In this document: piece after piece, positions 7,629 to 16,556 of the stretch
Layout: each line of letters starts with the position of its first letter
How positions within the stretch are numbered: position 1 is the first letter of the stretch
Origin: Pseudoxanthomonas sp.
GTDB taxonomy: Bacteria > Pseudomonadota > Gammaproteobacteria > Xanthomonadales > Xanthomonadaceae
DNA: 20,145 bases
Direction: 5' to 3'
NCBI GenBank assembly: GCA_026785795.1
Contig: JAJAZJ010000345.1
Coordinates: 1 to 20,145 of the forward strand
Notes under the pieces: model-generated
What the model saw: only the letters and a program-made list of their open reading frames with translations
What the model was told of the DNA's origin: nothing
Database searches by the model: none
Translations under genes and position numbers: made by a program

Positions 7629-9026
7629 GTGGCCAGAACGCTGCAGGCGTGGCTCGACTACATCGAGTTGCAACACTCCAAGGCAATCGACCTGGGCCTG
7701 GATCGGGTCCATGCGGTCGCCACTGGGCTCGGCCTCGGGAAACCCGCCAGGCACGTCATCACCGTCGCCGGGACCAACGGCAAGGGCTCCACGGTCGCCT
7801 TCATCGACGCCATCGCCCGCGCCGCAGGCTTGAAGGTGGGCACCTACACCTCGCCGCACCTGCTGCGCTACAACGAGCGCGTGCACATCGCGGGACGCGA
7901 GGTCAGCGATTCGGAGCTGATTGCCGCGTTCGAAGCGGTGGAGGCGGCACGTCTGAGCCCCTCTCCCACCGGGAGAGGGGTTGGGGTGAGGGTCCGGCAG
8001 CTTCCTGATGGTTCAGACAATGCAGGTTCCGCCTCACCCTCATCCGGCGCTTCGTACCACCTTCTCCCGGCGGGAGAAGGGAAAGCTGTGCCGTTGACCT
8101 ACTTTGAATTTGGAACCCTGGCTGCGCTGTGGATTTTCCAGCAATCGGACCTGGATCTCGCGGTGCTGGAAGTGGGCCTTGGTGGCCGACTGGATGCGGT
8201 GAACATCGTGGATGCCGATGTTGCCGTCATCACCACCGTGGATATCGACCACGTCGATTGGCTGGGCAGCGACCGCGAGAGTATCGGCTACGAGAAGGCA
8301 GGCATTGCGCGGGCGTGGAAGCCGCTGGTGATCGGCGAGCCAGACCCGCCTGCCAGCGTATTGCGCCACGCCTACGCGCTGGGTGCGAATGCGATCCGCA
8401 TGGGAAGTGATTTCTTCCATGAAACGGTGGACCGGGACCATTGGCGCTGGCGCGAGGTCGGTGCGGAGCTGGAGCTCCCCAACCCCTTGCTGGCTGCGCC
8501 GATCCAGCGTCCGAATGCGGCCACCGCCATCGCCGCGCTGCGTGCACTGGACATCGAAATCTCCCGCTACGCGTATGCACAAGGCGTATCGACCGCCAGC
8601 GTTGCCGGCAGGCTGCAGCAGCTGGACTACCGGGGCACGCCGGTCATCGTCGACGTGGGCCACAACCCGCAGGCGGCGCGCGCGCTGGCGGCCTGGCTGG
8701 GTGCGATGCCCGTAAGCGGACGGACCCTGGCCGTGTTCGCTGCGCTGGCGGACAAGGACGTGCAGGGCGTGGTCGCCGGACTGCAGCACCAGGTGCAGCA
8801 GTGGTTCCTGGCCGGGCTGGACGCAGCGGGGATGCGCGCACAGGGCGTGGATGCGCTGGCCGCACGACTGGGCGGAACCGCTGCGGCAGCCGGATCTCGC
8901 CACGCCACCGTGCAGGCAGCGCTGCACGCAGCGCAAGCCGCTGCGGGCGAGGGCGATCGCATCCTGGTGTTCGGTTCATTCCACACCGCGGCCGCGGCGC
9001 TGGATGTGCTGCATTCAGGTCAATAA
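7629..9026 (+). CDS. folC: Bifunctional folylpolyglutamate / dihydrofolate synthase with in-frame repeat insertion
   Basis: FolC ligates glutamate to dihydropteroate and extends folate polyglutamate tails, using ATP in the cytoplasm. From the GTG at 7629 the product is 465 residues. The ATP-binding loop GTNGKGS is at 48-54, with [65 protein letters not shown] and [10 protein letters not shown] following as in E. coli FolC. E. coli FolC is 422 residues; the excess is one block of about 43 residues at roughly 109-153, between VEAAR and VPLTYFEF. That block is the translation of a palindromic repeat element. In-frame TTG (7596) and GTG (7599) overlap the upstream gene and are less likely starts. 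Insertion is in frame and all flanking motifs are intact, so the enzyme is probably active. Confidence 0.95.
   Translation: MARTLQAWLDYIELQHSKAIDLGLDRVHAVATGLGLGKPARHVITVAGTNGKGSTVAFIDAIARAAGLKVGTYTSPHLLRYNERVHIAGREVSDSELIAAFEAVEAARLSPSPTGRGVGVRVRQLPDGSDNAGSASPSSGASYHLLPAGEGKAVPLTYFEFGTLAALWIFQQSDLDLAVLEVGLGGRLDAVNIVDADVAVITTVDIDHVDWLGSDRESIGYEKAGIARAWKPLVIGEPDPPASVLRHAYALGANAIRMGSDFFHETVDRDHWRWREVGAELELPNPLLAAPIQRPNAATAIAALRALDIEISRYAYAQGVSTASVAGRLQQLDYRGTPVIVDVGHNPQAARALAAWLGAMPVSGRTLAVFAALADKDVQGVVAGLQHQVQQWFLAGLDAAGMRAQGVDALAARLGGTAAAAGSRHATVQAALHAAQAAAGEGDRILVFGSFHTAAAALDVLHSGQ
7957..8081. repeat. Composite pair of inverted REP-like palindromes inside folC
   Basis: The left unit has perfect ten-base arms CCCCTCTCCC (7958-7967) and GGGAGAGGGG (7971-7980), followed by TTGGGGTGAGGGT. 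The right unit carries CCTCACCCTCATCCGG, then perfect ten-base arms CCTTCTCCCG (8060-8069) and CGGGAGAAGG (8071-8080). Read from the other strand the right unit has the same plan as the left (palindrome, then a G-rich TGAGGGT tail), so the two are inverted variants of one repeat around about 38 bases of unrelated sequence. The whole reads through in the folC frame without a stop. Similar C/T-rich palindromes are dispersed between genes in many proteobacteria, as far as I recall. Confidence 0.85.
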
Positions 9027-9095
9027 CGGCGTAGTCGATTCCTTGCGACGTATACTTTCGCCCGGCAGTCCCGCCGCGCCGTACCGCGAGCCCGC

Positions 9096-10082
9096 ATGGA
9101 TACCGCACTCAAGCAACGCCTGATCGGCGCCGTCGTCCTGGTCGCGCTGGCGGTGATCTTCCTGCCGATGCTGATTAGGGGCCCGGCCCCGGACAGCGGC
9201 GCGTCCGATGTATCGCTGGCCGTCCCCGGCGTCCCCGGCGGTCAGTACGAAACCCGTGAGCTTCCGCTGGTCACGCCCGGAACCGCGCCTGCCGGCGGCG
9301 TGATTGGCCTGGACAACAGCGCCCCCGCCGGCAACAGCGCGCCGTCTTCCGCCGATGCGGCAGCGCTCGCGCAGCCGGTCACCGATCCGGCGTCAGCGGC
9401 GATGCTGCCGGCCACCACGGCGGGCGGCAGTCTGGCGGTCAACTTTGGCGCCTATGCCACCACCGCCGATGCCGATGCGGTCATCGCACGGCTGAAGCAA
9501 TCCGATTTGCCCGCCTATCGCGAGCCGGCCACCATCAACGGCAAGACCGCGTACCGCGTGCGCATCGGGCCCTACGCCGACCGCGCCGATGCCGAGGCAG
9601 TGCGCCTGCAGGCCAGCCAGGTGCGCAGCGACGTGAAAGCGGTGGTGGTCACCCTGGACGCGCCGACGCCCAGCTTAGCCACGGCACAGGCTACCCAGCC
9701 GGTAGCCGGCACTCCTCCGGCCACCACGCAGGCACTGCCGCCGGAGCCGGCGGCCAAACCCAGCGCACCGACGCCGGCACCCAAGCCGGTGTCTGCTGAG
9801 CGCAAGCCTGCCCCAGTCCCCGCGCCAGCCGCGCCAGCCGCAGCCGACGTCGGCTTTGCCGTACAGGTCGGGGCGTTTTCGCAGGTCGCCGATGCCCATG
9901 CACTGCGTGACCGGCTGCGTGGGCAGGGCTTCAGCGCCTTCGTGCAGCAGGTGCAGACCGACAAGGGCACGCTGCACCGGGTTCGCGTGGGCCCGGCGGC
10001 CAACCGTGCCGATGCCGACGCGCTGAAGTCGCAACTCTCGGCGCAAGCCGGCCTGCAGGGCATGGTCAGCCCGCACCCTTGA
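9096..10082 (+). CDS. DedD-like protein with two SPOR domains
   Basis: The 328-residue protein has a short cytoplasmic N-terminus, one membrane segment (about 9-27, LIGAVVLVALAVIFLPMLI), and a long periplasmic part. Two SPOR domains, which bind denuded septal peptidoglycan, are visible. The first is at about 111-187 (SLAVNFGAYATTADADAV...YRVRIGPYADRADAEAV). The second is at 252-327 (FAVQVGAFSQVADAHAL...HRVRVGPAANRADADAL). A Pro/Ala-rich linker (about 188-250) joins them. Position between folC and cvpA is that of E. coli dedD, a non-essential cell-division protein that has only one SPOR domain. A septal role is inferred from family and synteny. Confidence 0.88.
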   Translation: MDTALKQRLIGAVVLVALAVIFLPMLIRGPAPDSGASDVSLAVPGVPGGQYETRELPLVTPGTAPAGGVIGLDNSAPAGNSAPSSADAAALAQPVTDPASAAMLPATTAGGSLAVNFGAYATTADADAVIARLKQSDLPAYREPATINGKTAYRVRIGPYADRADAEAVRLQASQVRSDVKAVVVTLDAPTPSLATAQATQPVAGTPPATTQALPPEPAAKPSAPTPAPKPVSAERKPAPVPAPAAPAAADVGFAVQVGAFSQVADAHALRDRLRGQGFSAFVQQVQTDKGTLHRVRVGPAANRADADALKSQLSAQAGLQGMVSPHP

Positions 10083-10130
10083 TGGAGAAAACTTGATGGA
10101 ACGGCGCGGTGAGCAGGTGCGGAAACCCGC

Positions 10131-10829
10131 ATGATCGACCTGCTGCTCTTCGTGGTGATCGCCGGCTCGCTGGTGCTGGGCCTGCTGCGCGGGCTGGTGG
10201 GCACGCTGGTGTCGACGGCGGCGTGGCTGCTCGCCGGGTGGGCTGCATTCCGCTTTGGTGAGCAGGCAGCATTCTGGTTCTCCAAGGACGGCACGCCTTC
10301 ACCGGCGGAACTGTTTGGCGGCTATGCGAGCACTTTCGTCGTGGTCATGGTTGCGGTGACCCTGGTGGGGGCCCTAATCAAAAGTACGGTCAAGTCGATT
10401 GGCCTGTCCGCGGTCGACCGGTTCTTCGGCCTGCTGCTTGGCCTGGTCCGGGGCGCGTTCCTGGCTTGCCTGCTGATCCTGCTGATGGGCTTCACGACGA
10501 TCCCCGAGGAGCAGGCGTGGAAGCAGTCGATGATTGTGCCGCTGCTGCTGCCCGGCGCGGAGTGGATGCATTCGAAGCTGCCGGACTGGTCCGTCCCGGA
10601 ATCCGATTCCCGCGACCCGGCCGCGACAGGCGATAATGATGCGCCATCGGGCCTGCCCAAGCCGCTGCTCCAGGCTGCGGCGCAGCAGGTGGTGGGTTCA
10701 GCCAGGGAGCGCATGTCGAAGGAAACCTCCGCCAACCAGCCGTCGCCGGCAGCGGAACCCGTCAACATCGAGCCCGCAGCATCTCCCGAGCGGCCTCCTG
10801 CCGGTCAGACACGTCCAAACACGCAGTAG
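10131..10829 (+). CDS. cvpA: CvpA family inner-membrane protein
   Basis: The 232-residue protein has four predicted membrane helices at about 3-22, 28-45, 65-85 and 100-120. The CvpA-type start ([32 protein letters not shown]) and the [18 protein letters not shown] segment are recognisable. The C-terminal 80 or so residues are a hydrophilic Pro/Ser/Ala-rich tail. E. coli CvpA was named for a role in colicin V production and affects envelope homeostasis; its molecular activity is not settled. Synteny with dedD upstream and purF 20 bases downstream supports the name. The ATG at 10131 follows the dedD-like stop by 48 bases. Confidence 0.9.
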   Translation: MIDLLLFVVIAGSLVLGLLRGLVGTLVSTAAWLLAGWAAFRFGEQAAFWFSKDGTPSPAELFGGYASTFVVVMVAVTLVGALIKSTVKSIGLSAVDRFFGLLLGLVRGAFLACLLILLMGFTTIPEEQAWKQSMIVPLLLPGAEWMHSKLPDWSVPESDSRDPAATGDNDAPSGLPKPLLQAAAQQVVGSARERMSKETSANQPSPAAEPVNIEPAASPERPPAGQTRPNTQ

Positions 10830-10849
10830 CCAAGCGGAGTACGCCCAAC

Positions 10850-12319
10850 ATGTGCGGCATCGTGGGAATCGTGGGCAACCAGAACGTTGCCGGCCAGCTG
10901 TACGACGGCTTGACCGTGCTCCAGCATCGCGGCCAGGATGCCGCCGGCATCGCCACCGCCGACGGCAACCGTTTGCGCCTGCACAAGGACAACGGCCTGG
11001 TCCGCGACGTGTTCAATCCCAAGGCGATGAGCCTGCTGGAAGGCCGGGTGGGCATTGCCCACTGTCGCTATCCCACCGCCGGTGCCGAAGGCCTGGACGA
11101 AGCACAGCCGTTCTACGTCAATTCGCCGTACGGAATCGCCCTGGCCCACAACGGCAACCTGATCAACACCGAGGCGCTGCGCCAAGACGTGTTCGCGCAG
11201 GACCGCCGCAATATCAATACCGACTCGGACAGCGAGGTGCTGCTGAACGTGTTCGCGCACGAGCTGGGCCGCCAGCGTTCGCTGACCCCCGAGGCCGCGA
11301 TCCGCGCGGTGGCCGGCGTGCACCGCCGGGCCAAGGGCGGCTATGCGGTGGTCAGCGTGGTCCTGGGCCTGGGCCTGGTGGCGTTCCGCGATCCGCACGG
11401 GATCCGCCCGCTGGTGCTGGGCAAGCGCGACCACAATGAAGGCACCGAGTACATCGTGGCTTCGGAATCGGCGGCGCTGGATATCCTGGGTTTCCAGCGG
11501 GTGCGCGACGTGCAGCCCGGCGAAGCAATCGTGATCACCCCGCGCGGCGAGCTGTTCGCGGAAGTGTGTGCGGAACCTGCGCAGCGCGCGCCGTGCATCT
11601 TCGAGTTCGTGTATTTCGCGCGCCCCGATTCGATGATCGAGAACGTCTCCGTGCACAAGGCGCGCATGCGCATGGGCGTGAAGCTGGGCGAGAAGATCCT
11701 GCGCCTGCGCCCGGACCACGATATCGACACCGTCATCCCGATCCCCGACACCTCGCGCGATGCGGCGCTGGAGATGTCCAACGTGCTGGGGGTGAAGTAC
11801 CGCGAAGGCTTTATCAAGAACCGCTATGTCGGCCGCACCTTCATCATGCCCGGGCAGGGCGAACGGGTGAAGTCGGTGCGCCGCAAGCTCAATCCCATCC
11901 CGCTGGAATTCCGCAACCGGGTGGTGCTGCTGGTGGATGATTCCATCGTACGCGGCACGACCAGCCAGCAGATCGTGCAGATGGCGCGCGACGCCGGCGC
12001 GCGCAAGGTGTACCTGGCCTCGGCCGCGCCGCCGGTGCGCTTCCCCAACATCTACGGCATCGATATGCCCGCGGTGGATGAACTGGTGGCCCATGACCGC
12101 AGCATCGAGCAGATCCAGGAGTTCCTGGGCTGCGACTGGCTGATCTACCAGGACCTGGAAGACCTGGAGGCCTCGGTGCGCGAGGGCAACCTGGACCTGA
12201 ACTGTTTCGATTCCTCGTGCTTCGACGGCAATTACGTTACCGGCATCGAGCCTGGTTATTTCGAGCGTATCGAGGCACTGCGTTCGGATGAAGCCAAGCG
12301 CAAGCGCCGGGTATCGTGA
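10850..12319 (+). CDS. purF: Amidophosphoribosyltransferase
   Basis: PurF makes 5-phosphoribosylamine from PRPP and glutamine, the committed step of purine synthesis. The 489-residue product begins [10 protein letters not shown], so Cys2 becomes the N-terminal glutaminase nucleophile after Met removal. The glutaminase domain shows [20 protein letters not shown] and LAHNGNLIN. The synthase half contains [38 protein letters not shown] and the PRPP-binding loop [15 protein letters not shown] at about 358-372. Length is close to E. coli PurF (505). It ends the folC-dedD-cvpA-purF cluster. No purine-repressor site is evident, which fits expression from an upstream promoter. Confidence 0.98.
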   Translation: MCGIVGIVGNQNVAGQLYDGLTVLQHRGQDAAGIATADGNRLRLHKDNGLVRDVFNPKAMSLLEGRVGIAHCRYPTAGAEGLDEAQPFYVNSPYGIALAHNGNLINTEALRQDVFAQDRRNINTDSDSEVLLNVFAHELGRQRSLTPEAAIRAVAGVHRRAKGGYAVVSVVLGLGLVAFRDPHGIRPLVLGKRDHNEGTEYIVASESAALDILGFQRVRDVQPGEAIVITPRGELFAEVCAEPAQRAPCIFEFVYFARPDSMIENVSVHKARMRMGVKLGEKILRLRPDHDIDTVIPIPDTSRDAALEMSNVLGVKYREGFIKNRYVGRTFIMPGQGERVKSVRRKLNPIPLEFRNRVVLLVDDSIVRGTTSQQIVQMARDAGARKVYLASAAPPVRFPNIYGIDMPAVDELVAHDRSIEQIQEFLGCDWLIYQDLEDLEASVREGNLDLNCFDSSCFDGNYVTGIEPGYFERIEALRSDEAKRKRRVS

Positions 12320-12353
12320 TCGCAGCAACGCAGCTTGAGCGGCGCCGCCGGTG

Positions 12354-12788
12354 ATGCCGGGCCTAAGCCATCTAACTTTCGTCGTGCGCGACCTGAAGCG
12401 CATGGCGCTGCTGCTGTGTCAGGGGCTGGGTGCACGCGAGGTCTACGATAGCGGCGGCAAGCCACACTCGCTCTCGGCTGAGAAATTCTTCCTGCTGGGT
12501 GATGTATGGATCGCGGCGATGCAGGGCGAGCCGCCGAAAGAACGTTCCTACCAGCATGTGGCGTTCCGGGTCAGTGATACCGAACTGCCCGCGTATCGGC
12601 AACGCCTGGCTGCGCTGGGCGTGGACATGCGTGACTCGCGCCCGCGCGTCAAAGGCGAGGCGCAGTCGCTGTACTTCCATGATTTCGACAATCATCTGTT
12701 CGAACTGCATACCGGTACGCTCGAGCAGCGACTGGCTGCCTACGGCCAGCTTGACGCTGAACCTGGCACTGTCGTTGAAGCCCGGTGA
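12354..12788 (+). CDS. FosX-like fosfomycin hydrolase (VOC family)
   Basis: The 144-residue protein of the vicinal-oxygen-chelate (glyoxalase) superfamily aligns along its whole length with Listeria FosX from memory: GLSHLTFVVRDL, HSLSAEKFFLLGDVWIAAMQG, ERSYQHVAFRV, RPRVKGEAQSLYF and DFDNHLFELHTGTLEQRL. FosX uses Mn2+ and water to open the fosfomycin epoxide. The metal ligands H6, H68 and E117 are present. The general-base glutamate that separates FosX from the thiol-transferases is E43, equivalent to Listeria E44. The ATG at 12354 gives the FosX-like N-terminus; a GTG one codon earlier is also possible, and neither has a good ribosome site. It lies directly after purF and before the DUF455 gene. 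Whether it confers resistance here is untested. Confidence 0.87.
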   Translation: MPGLSHLTFVVRDLKRMALLLCQGLGAREVYDSGGKPHSLSAEKFFLLGDVWIAAMQGEPPKERSYQHVAFRVSDTELPAYRQRLAALGVDMRDSRPRVKGEAQSLYFHDFDNHLFELHTGTLEQRLAAYGQLDAEPGTVVEAR

Positions 12789-12858
12789 GCAGGTGCAAGC
12801 TACAGCAGGCACGGCGGGGCATGCCGGTTCTGGCGCGACGTCGGTCAGGCGGGATCAG

Positions 12859-13677
12859 GTGAGCCTGTTTGATGCGGCCATTGACTGCCTGGACGCGTCT
12901 TCGCCCGATGAGAAGGTCGCGCTGACCCAGCGCTATGCGCAGGATTTCCTGCGCGGCGAGCTGCAGGTTCCCCACGATGCACTGCCGCCGCGGCCGGTGC
13001 GCATGCCCGGGCGACCGGAGCAGCCGAAGCTGGTGCCCGCACGCGAGCTGCCGCAGCGCGGGATCGGCAGCACCGAAGGCCGCGCGGCCTTCGTGCACGC
13101 CATTGCCCACATCGAGCTCAACGCGATCGACCTGGCCTGGGATGCGGTGTATCGCTTCCGTGGCATGCCGGCGCAGTTCTATGTCGACTGGGTGTCGGTG
13201 GCCAACGACGAGTCGCGCCATTTCATCCTGCTGCGTGACCGGCTGCGCACGCTGGGGTTCGAGTACGGCGACTTCGATGCCCACAACGGCCTGTGGGAGA
13301 TGGCGGAGAAAACCGCACATGACGGGCTGGCGCGCATGGCGCTGGTGCCGCGGGTGCTGGAGGCCCGCGGCCTGGACGTGACCCCGGGCATGATCGCCAA
13401 GCTGCGCAACTTGGGCGACGCGCACAGCGTGGCCATCCTGGAGCTGATCCTGGCCGAAGAAGTGGCCCACGTGGCCGCGGGTTCTCGCTGGTACCGCTGG
13501 TACTGCCAGCGCGCCGGGTTGGAGCCGCGTGCGCGGTTTCGGGAGCTGCTGGCGCAGTATGCCGGGCCTACCCTGCGTGGGCCGTTCAACCACCAGGCGC
13601 GCCTGCTGGCAGGCTTCGACCAGGAAGAGATCGATGCGTTGGAGCAGCTCTCGAGCGCAAGCGCGATGCACGCGTGA
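12859..13677 (+). CDS. DUF455 family ferritin-like protein
   Basis: From the GTG at 12859 the product is 272 residues. It fits the DUF455 family (PF04305), a ferritin-like four-helix fold with a probable di-metal site. Candidate ligands are E85 in HIELNAIDLAWDA, E118/H121 in NDESRHF, and E201/H204 in AEEVAHV, the usual E, ExxH, ExxH order. Other family-like stretches are PGRPEQPKLVP, EKTAHDGLARMALVPRVLEARGLDVTP and RGPFNHQARL. The reaction is unknown. The start is uncertain: GTG 12859 has GGGA four bases upstream, while GTG 12793, five bases after the fosX stop, would add 22 low-complexity residues. It is probably co-transcribed with the FosX-like gene. Confidence 0.86.
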   Translation: MSLFDAAIDCLDASSPDEKVALTQRYAQDFLRGELQVPHDALPPRPVRMPGRPEQPKLVPARELPQRGIGSTEGRAAFVHAIAHIELNAIDLAWDAVYRFRGMPAQFYVDWVSVANDESRHFILLRDRLRTLGFEYGDFDAHNGLWEMAEKTAHDGLARMALVPRVLEARGLDVTPGMIAKLRNLGDAHSVAILELILAEEVAHVAAGSRWYRWYCQRAGLEPRARFRELLAQYAGPTLRGPFNHQARLLAGFDQEEIDALEQLSSASAMHA

Positions 13678-13692
13678 TGCACGTGCGGAGCC

Positions 13693-13820
13693 CGTAGGGG
13701 CGACGTAAGTGGCGAAGCTTGCACAGGCCGTAGGAGCGAGGGAAGTCGCGAAGCGGATTTCCATGTAGAGCTTCATCGCGACTTACGTCGCTCCTACATC
13801 GCTCCTACGCCGCTCCTGCG
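13693..13820. repeat. Cluster of REP-like GTAGGAGCGACGTAAGTCGCGA repeats
   Basis: Two direct, slightly diverged copies lie at 13693-13717 (GTAGGGGCGACGTAAGTGGC...) and 13730-13754 (GTAGGAGCGAGGGAAGTCGC...). An inverted, near-consensus copy lies at 13770-13797 (...TCGCGACTTACGTCGCTCCTAC). Two truncated inverted pieces follow at 13801-13808 and 13812-13820. The direct and inverted copies can fold into a long hairpin between the DUF455 and lpxH genes, which converge here. Repeats of this core are widespread between genes in Xanthomonadaceae and pseudomonads, as I recall. Confidence 0.85.
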
Positions 13821-13829
13821 CAGCGAATG

Positions 13830-14576
13830 CTAGGCAGGCAGGGCCTCCAGCTGCATCCCGTCTGCATCTACTCGCAACACCGAGCCCTGCTCGTACCAGT
13901 CGCCCAGCACGACGCGCTGGCAGTCGTGGCCGTTGACATTCAGCGCATGCACTTTGGGGCGATGGGTGTGGCCGTGGATGATCGTGTCCACTCCATAGCG
14001 CGCCAACGTGGCCTCGACGGCAGCTGGGGTCACGTCGGTCACGATTTCGAAACGCGCCAGGTTGCCCGCATCACGCAGGCTGGCCTGGTGCGCCTGGCTC
14101 GCCGCGCGCGCTTTCGCGGCGAACGCAAGCCGGGCATCCAGCGGTTGCGCCAGGAACCCGGCCTGCCACGCGGGGCTGCGGGTCTGGCTGCGGAACGCCT
14201 GGTAAGCCACGTCGTCCGTGCACAGCAGGTCTCCGTGCATCAGCAATACCGGCTGTGCGTACAGCATCACCACGGCCGGGTCGGGCAGGATGCGGAAGCC
14301 TGCGCGCGCAGCATATTCCTGGCCGACCAGGAAATCGCGGTTGCCGTGGATGAAGTAAATGGGCACGCCCGCGTCGGCCACCTGGCGCAAGGCGGTTGCG
14401 ACATGCGCACCGACCTCGGAAGGATCATCGTCGCCGACCCAGGCCTCGAACAGGTCGCCGAGGATATAGAGGGCGTTGGCGGACATGGCCTGGTCGCGCA
14501 GGAAGCGCCCGAACAGCTCCGTGATGCGCGGGCGGGTCGAATCCAGGTGCAGGTCGGAGATGAAGAGGGTGGCCAT
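13830..14576 (-). CDS. lpxH: UDP-2,3-diacylglucosamine diphosphatase
   Basis: LpxH hydrolyses UDP-2,3-diacylglucosamine to lipid X and UMP, the fourth step of lipid A synthesis, at the inner-membrane surface. The 248-residue product carries the metallophosphoesterase motifs in order: FISDLHLD (metal-binding D and H), [35 protein letters not shown] and IIHGHTHRP, ending [14 protein letters not shown]. The ATG at 14576 gives the standard [12 protein letters not shown] start. The frame stays open upstream to 15815, but that part is antisense to gltX and has no LpxH similarity. It diverges from gltX across 57 bases. Confidence 0.97.
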   Translation of the reverse strand: MATLFISDLHLDSTRPRITELFGRFLRDQAMSANALYILGDLFEAWVGDDDPSEVGAHVATALRQVADAGVPIYFIHGNRDFLVGQEYAARAGFRILPDPAVVMLYAQPVLLMHGDLLCTDDVAYQAFRSQTRSPAWQAGFLAQPLDARLAFAAKARAASQAHQASLRDAGNLARFEIVTDVTPAAVEATLARYGVDTIIHGHTHRPKVHALNVNGHDCQRVVLGDWYEQGSVLRVDADGMQLEALPA

Positions 14577-14600
14577 CGGACGATTGTAGGTTGGCCGGGG

Positions 14601-14606
14601 TAAAAT
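14601..14606 (+). promoter_or_regulatory. Candidate -10 element for gltX
   Basis: TAAAAT matches the sigma-70 -10 consensus at five of six positions, 27 bases before the gltX ATG, in the short gap shared with lpxH. No convincing -35 is seen at the standard distance. Confidence 0.35.
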
Positions 14607-14633
14607 CGCCGTATCCACTGGATTGAGCCCGCC

Positions 14634-16040
14634 ATGACCTGCCGTACCCGCTTCGCCCCCAGCCCCACTGGATACCTGCATATCGGCGGTGCGCGCACGG
14701 CGCTGTACTGCTGGCTGGAGGCTCGGCACCGGGGCGGCGACTTCATCCTGCGCATCGAGGACACCGACCAGGAGCGCAGCACCCAGGCCGCCATCGACGC
14801 GATCCTGGAGGCCATGGACTGGCTGGGCCTGGACTATGACGAAGGCCCGATCTACCAGACCCGGCGCCTGGACCGCTATCGCGAAGTAGCCGAGCAGCTG
14901 GTCGCCGCGGGCAAGGCGTACTACGCGTATGAAACCCGCGAAGAGCTGGAAGCCATCCGCAATGCCGCCCAGGCCGCCGGCGACAAGCCGCGCTACGACG
15001 GCCGCGCACGCGAACTCGGCCTGCCGCATCGCGACGATCCAAACCGCGTGATCCGCTTCAAGAACCCAACCGAGGGCAGCGTGGTGTTCGAGGACCGGAT
15101 CAAGGGCCGTATCGAGATCGCCAACGGCGAGCTCGACGACCTGGTGATCTTCCGTTCCGACGGCTACCCCACCTACAACTTCGCGGTGGTGGTGGATGAC
15201 TGGGACATGCGCATCACCGACGTGATCCGCGGCGACGACCACATCAACAACACGCCGCGCCAGATCAATATCTATCAGGCGCTGGGCGCGCCGGTGCCGC
15301 TGTTCTCGCACATGCCGATGATCCTGGATCCGGAGGGCGCCAAGCTGTCCAAGCGCACCGGCGCCGCCGACGTCATGCAGTACAGGGACGCTGGCTACCT
15401 GCCGCATGCACTCATCAACTACCTGGCGCGGCTGGGCTGGTCGCACGGTGACCAGGAGCTGTTCACCGGCGAGGAGCTGATCCGCCTGTTCTCGGTGGAG
15501 GACGTCAACTCCAAGGCCGCGCGCCTGGATATGGACAAGCTGGGCTGGGTCAACCAGCACTATCTGAAGAGCGACGACCCGGCCAGCATCGCGCCACAGC
15601 TGGAGTTCCAGCTGCACAAGTTGGGGTTGGATGTGGCCAACGGCCCGGCTGCCGTGGATGTGGTGGTCGCCCTGCGCGAGCGGGTGCACACGCTGAAGGA
15701 AATGGCCGAGCGCGCCGTGGTCTGGTACCAGCCGCTGGAAATCTACGACGAAGCCGCAGTTGCCAAGCACCTGACCGCCGCGGCATCCGCGCCGCTCGTT
15801 GCCGCGCGCGAGCATCTTGCGCAGGCCGGCGAATGGACCGTTGAATCGGTATCAGCTGCCCTGCATGAGGCTGCGGCAGCCTTGAATCTCGGCATGGGCA
15901 AGGTCGCCCAACCGCTGCGCGTGGCCATCACCGGCACCCAGGTCAGCCCGGATATTTCCCAGACCGTGTACCTGGCCGGGCGCGAGCAGGCCTTGAAACG
16001 CATCGATGCCGCGCTTATCAAGACCACTGCGGACGCATAG
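14634..16040 (+). CDS. gltX: Glutamyl-tRNA synthetase
   Basis: GltX charges tRNA-Glu with glutamate using ATP. The 468-residue product is full length for the bacterial enzyme. The class I HIGH-type motif is HIGG at residues 16-19 ([17 protein letters not shown]) and the KMSKS-type motif is KLSKR at 237-241. Other hallmarks are [26 protein letters not shown] and [17 protein letters not shown]. The anticodon-binding C-terminal half includes [16 protein letters not shown]. The first ATG at 14634 gives the expected N-terminus. The zur gene begins 14 bases after the stop, so read-through into zur is likely. Confidence 0.98.
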   Translation: MTCRTRFAPSPTGYLHIGGARTALYCWLEARHRGGDFILRIEDTDQERSTQAAIDAILEAMDWLGLDYDEGPIYQTRRLDRYREVAEQLVAAGKAYYAYETREELEAIRNAAQAAGDKPRYDGRARELGLPHRDDPNRVIRFKNPTEGSVVFEDRIKGRIEIANGELDDLVIFRSDGYPTYNFAVVVDDWDMRITDVIRGDDHINNTPRQINIYQALGAPVPLFSHMPMILDPEGAKLSKRTGAADVMQYRDAGYLPHALINYLARLGWSHGDQELFTGEELIRLFSVEDVNSKAARLDMDKLGWVNQHYLKSDDPASIAPQLEFQLHKLGLDVANGPAAVDVVVALRERVHTLKEMAERAVVWYQPLEIYDEAAVAKHLTAAASAPLVAAREHLAQAGEWTVESVSAALHEAAAALNLGMGKVAQPLRVAITGTQVSPDISQTVYLAGREQALKRIDAALIKTTADA

Positions 16041-16054
16041 GCGGATTCCCGGAT

Positions 16055-16540
16055 ATGGCCAGCAAACACGCTTGCACTGAACCCCACCACCACGTCCACG
16101 ACGCCAGCGGCTTCGTGGCGGCGGTAGAGCGTGCCTGCCACGAACGCGGCCTAAGGCTTACCCCCATCCGGGCGCGGGTGCTGGCGCTGATCGCCGATGC
16201 CGGCAAGCCGGTCAAGGCGTATGAGCTGCTGGAATGGGTGCGCGAAACCAAAGGTGTGGGCGCCGACGCCCCGCCCACCGTGTACCGGGCGCTTGATTTC
16301 CTGATGGCCAACGGCTTCGTGCACAAGCTGGAGTCGGTCAATGCCTTCGTCGCCTGCCACCACCCCAACAGCGCGCAGCATTCGGTGCCGTTCCTGATCT
16401 GCGACCGCTGCCACAGCGCGGTGGAGCTGGAAGACCGTGATGTGGTGCTGCAGCTGGAAGCTCGCGCCAAGGCGCTCGGCTTCCAGCCGCAGGCCCAGAC
16501 CCTGGAAGTACACGGCTTGTGCGCGCGCTGCGCGGGTTGA
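16055..16540 (+). CDS. zur: Zinc uptake regulator Zur (Fur family)
   Basis: Zur is a dimeric zinc-sensing repressor that binds operators of zinc-uptake genes when zinc is sufficient. The 161-residue product has a winged-helix domain (about 20-95: RGLRLTPIRARVLALI, PPTVYRALDFLMANGFVHKLES) and a C-terminal dimer domain. The structural zinc cysteines C116/C119 (ICDRC) and C156/C159 (LCARC) are present. The second, regulatory site of E. coli Zur (H77, C88, H96, E111) maps by spacing to H90, C101, H109 and E124 here. This set, and HKxES with VxCHH, points to Zur rather than Fur. The N-terminus is His-rich (EPHHHVHD). The gene follows gltX closely and converges on a ZnuD-like receptor gene with a candidate Zur box. 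Confidence 0.95.
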   Translation: MASKHACTEPHHHVHDASGFVAAVERACHERGLRLTPIRARVLALIADAGKPVKAYELLEWVRETKGVGADAPPTVYRALDFLMANGFVHKLESVNAFVACHHPNSAQHSVPFLICDRCHSAVELEDRDVVLQLEARAKALGFQPQAQTLEVHGLCARCAG

Positions 16541-16556
16541 ACGCGCAGAACGAGCA

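Noticed and set aside
10805..12403. Long minus-strand open frame opposite purF
   Set aside because: It mirrors purF codon structure, is rich in His/Arg/Ala and matches no family I know; purF on the other strand is certain.
14577..15815. Upstream extension of the lpxH frame to 661 residues
   Set aside because: It is antisense to gltX and low in recognisable motifs; LpxH is normally about 240-250 residues and the ATG at 14576 fits exactly.
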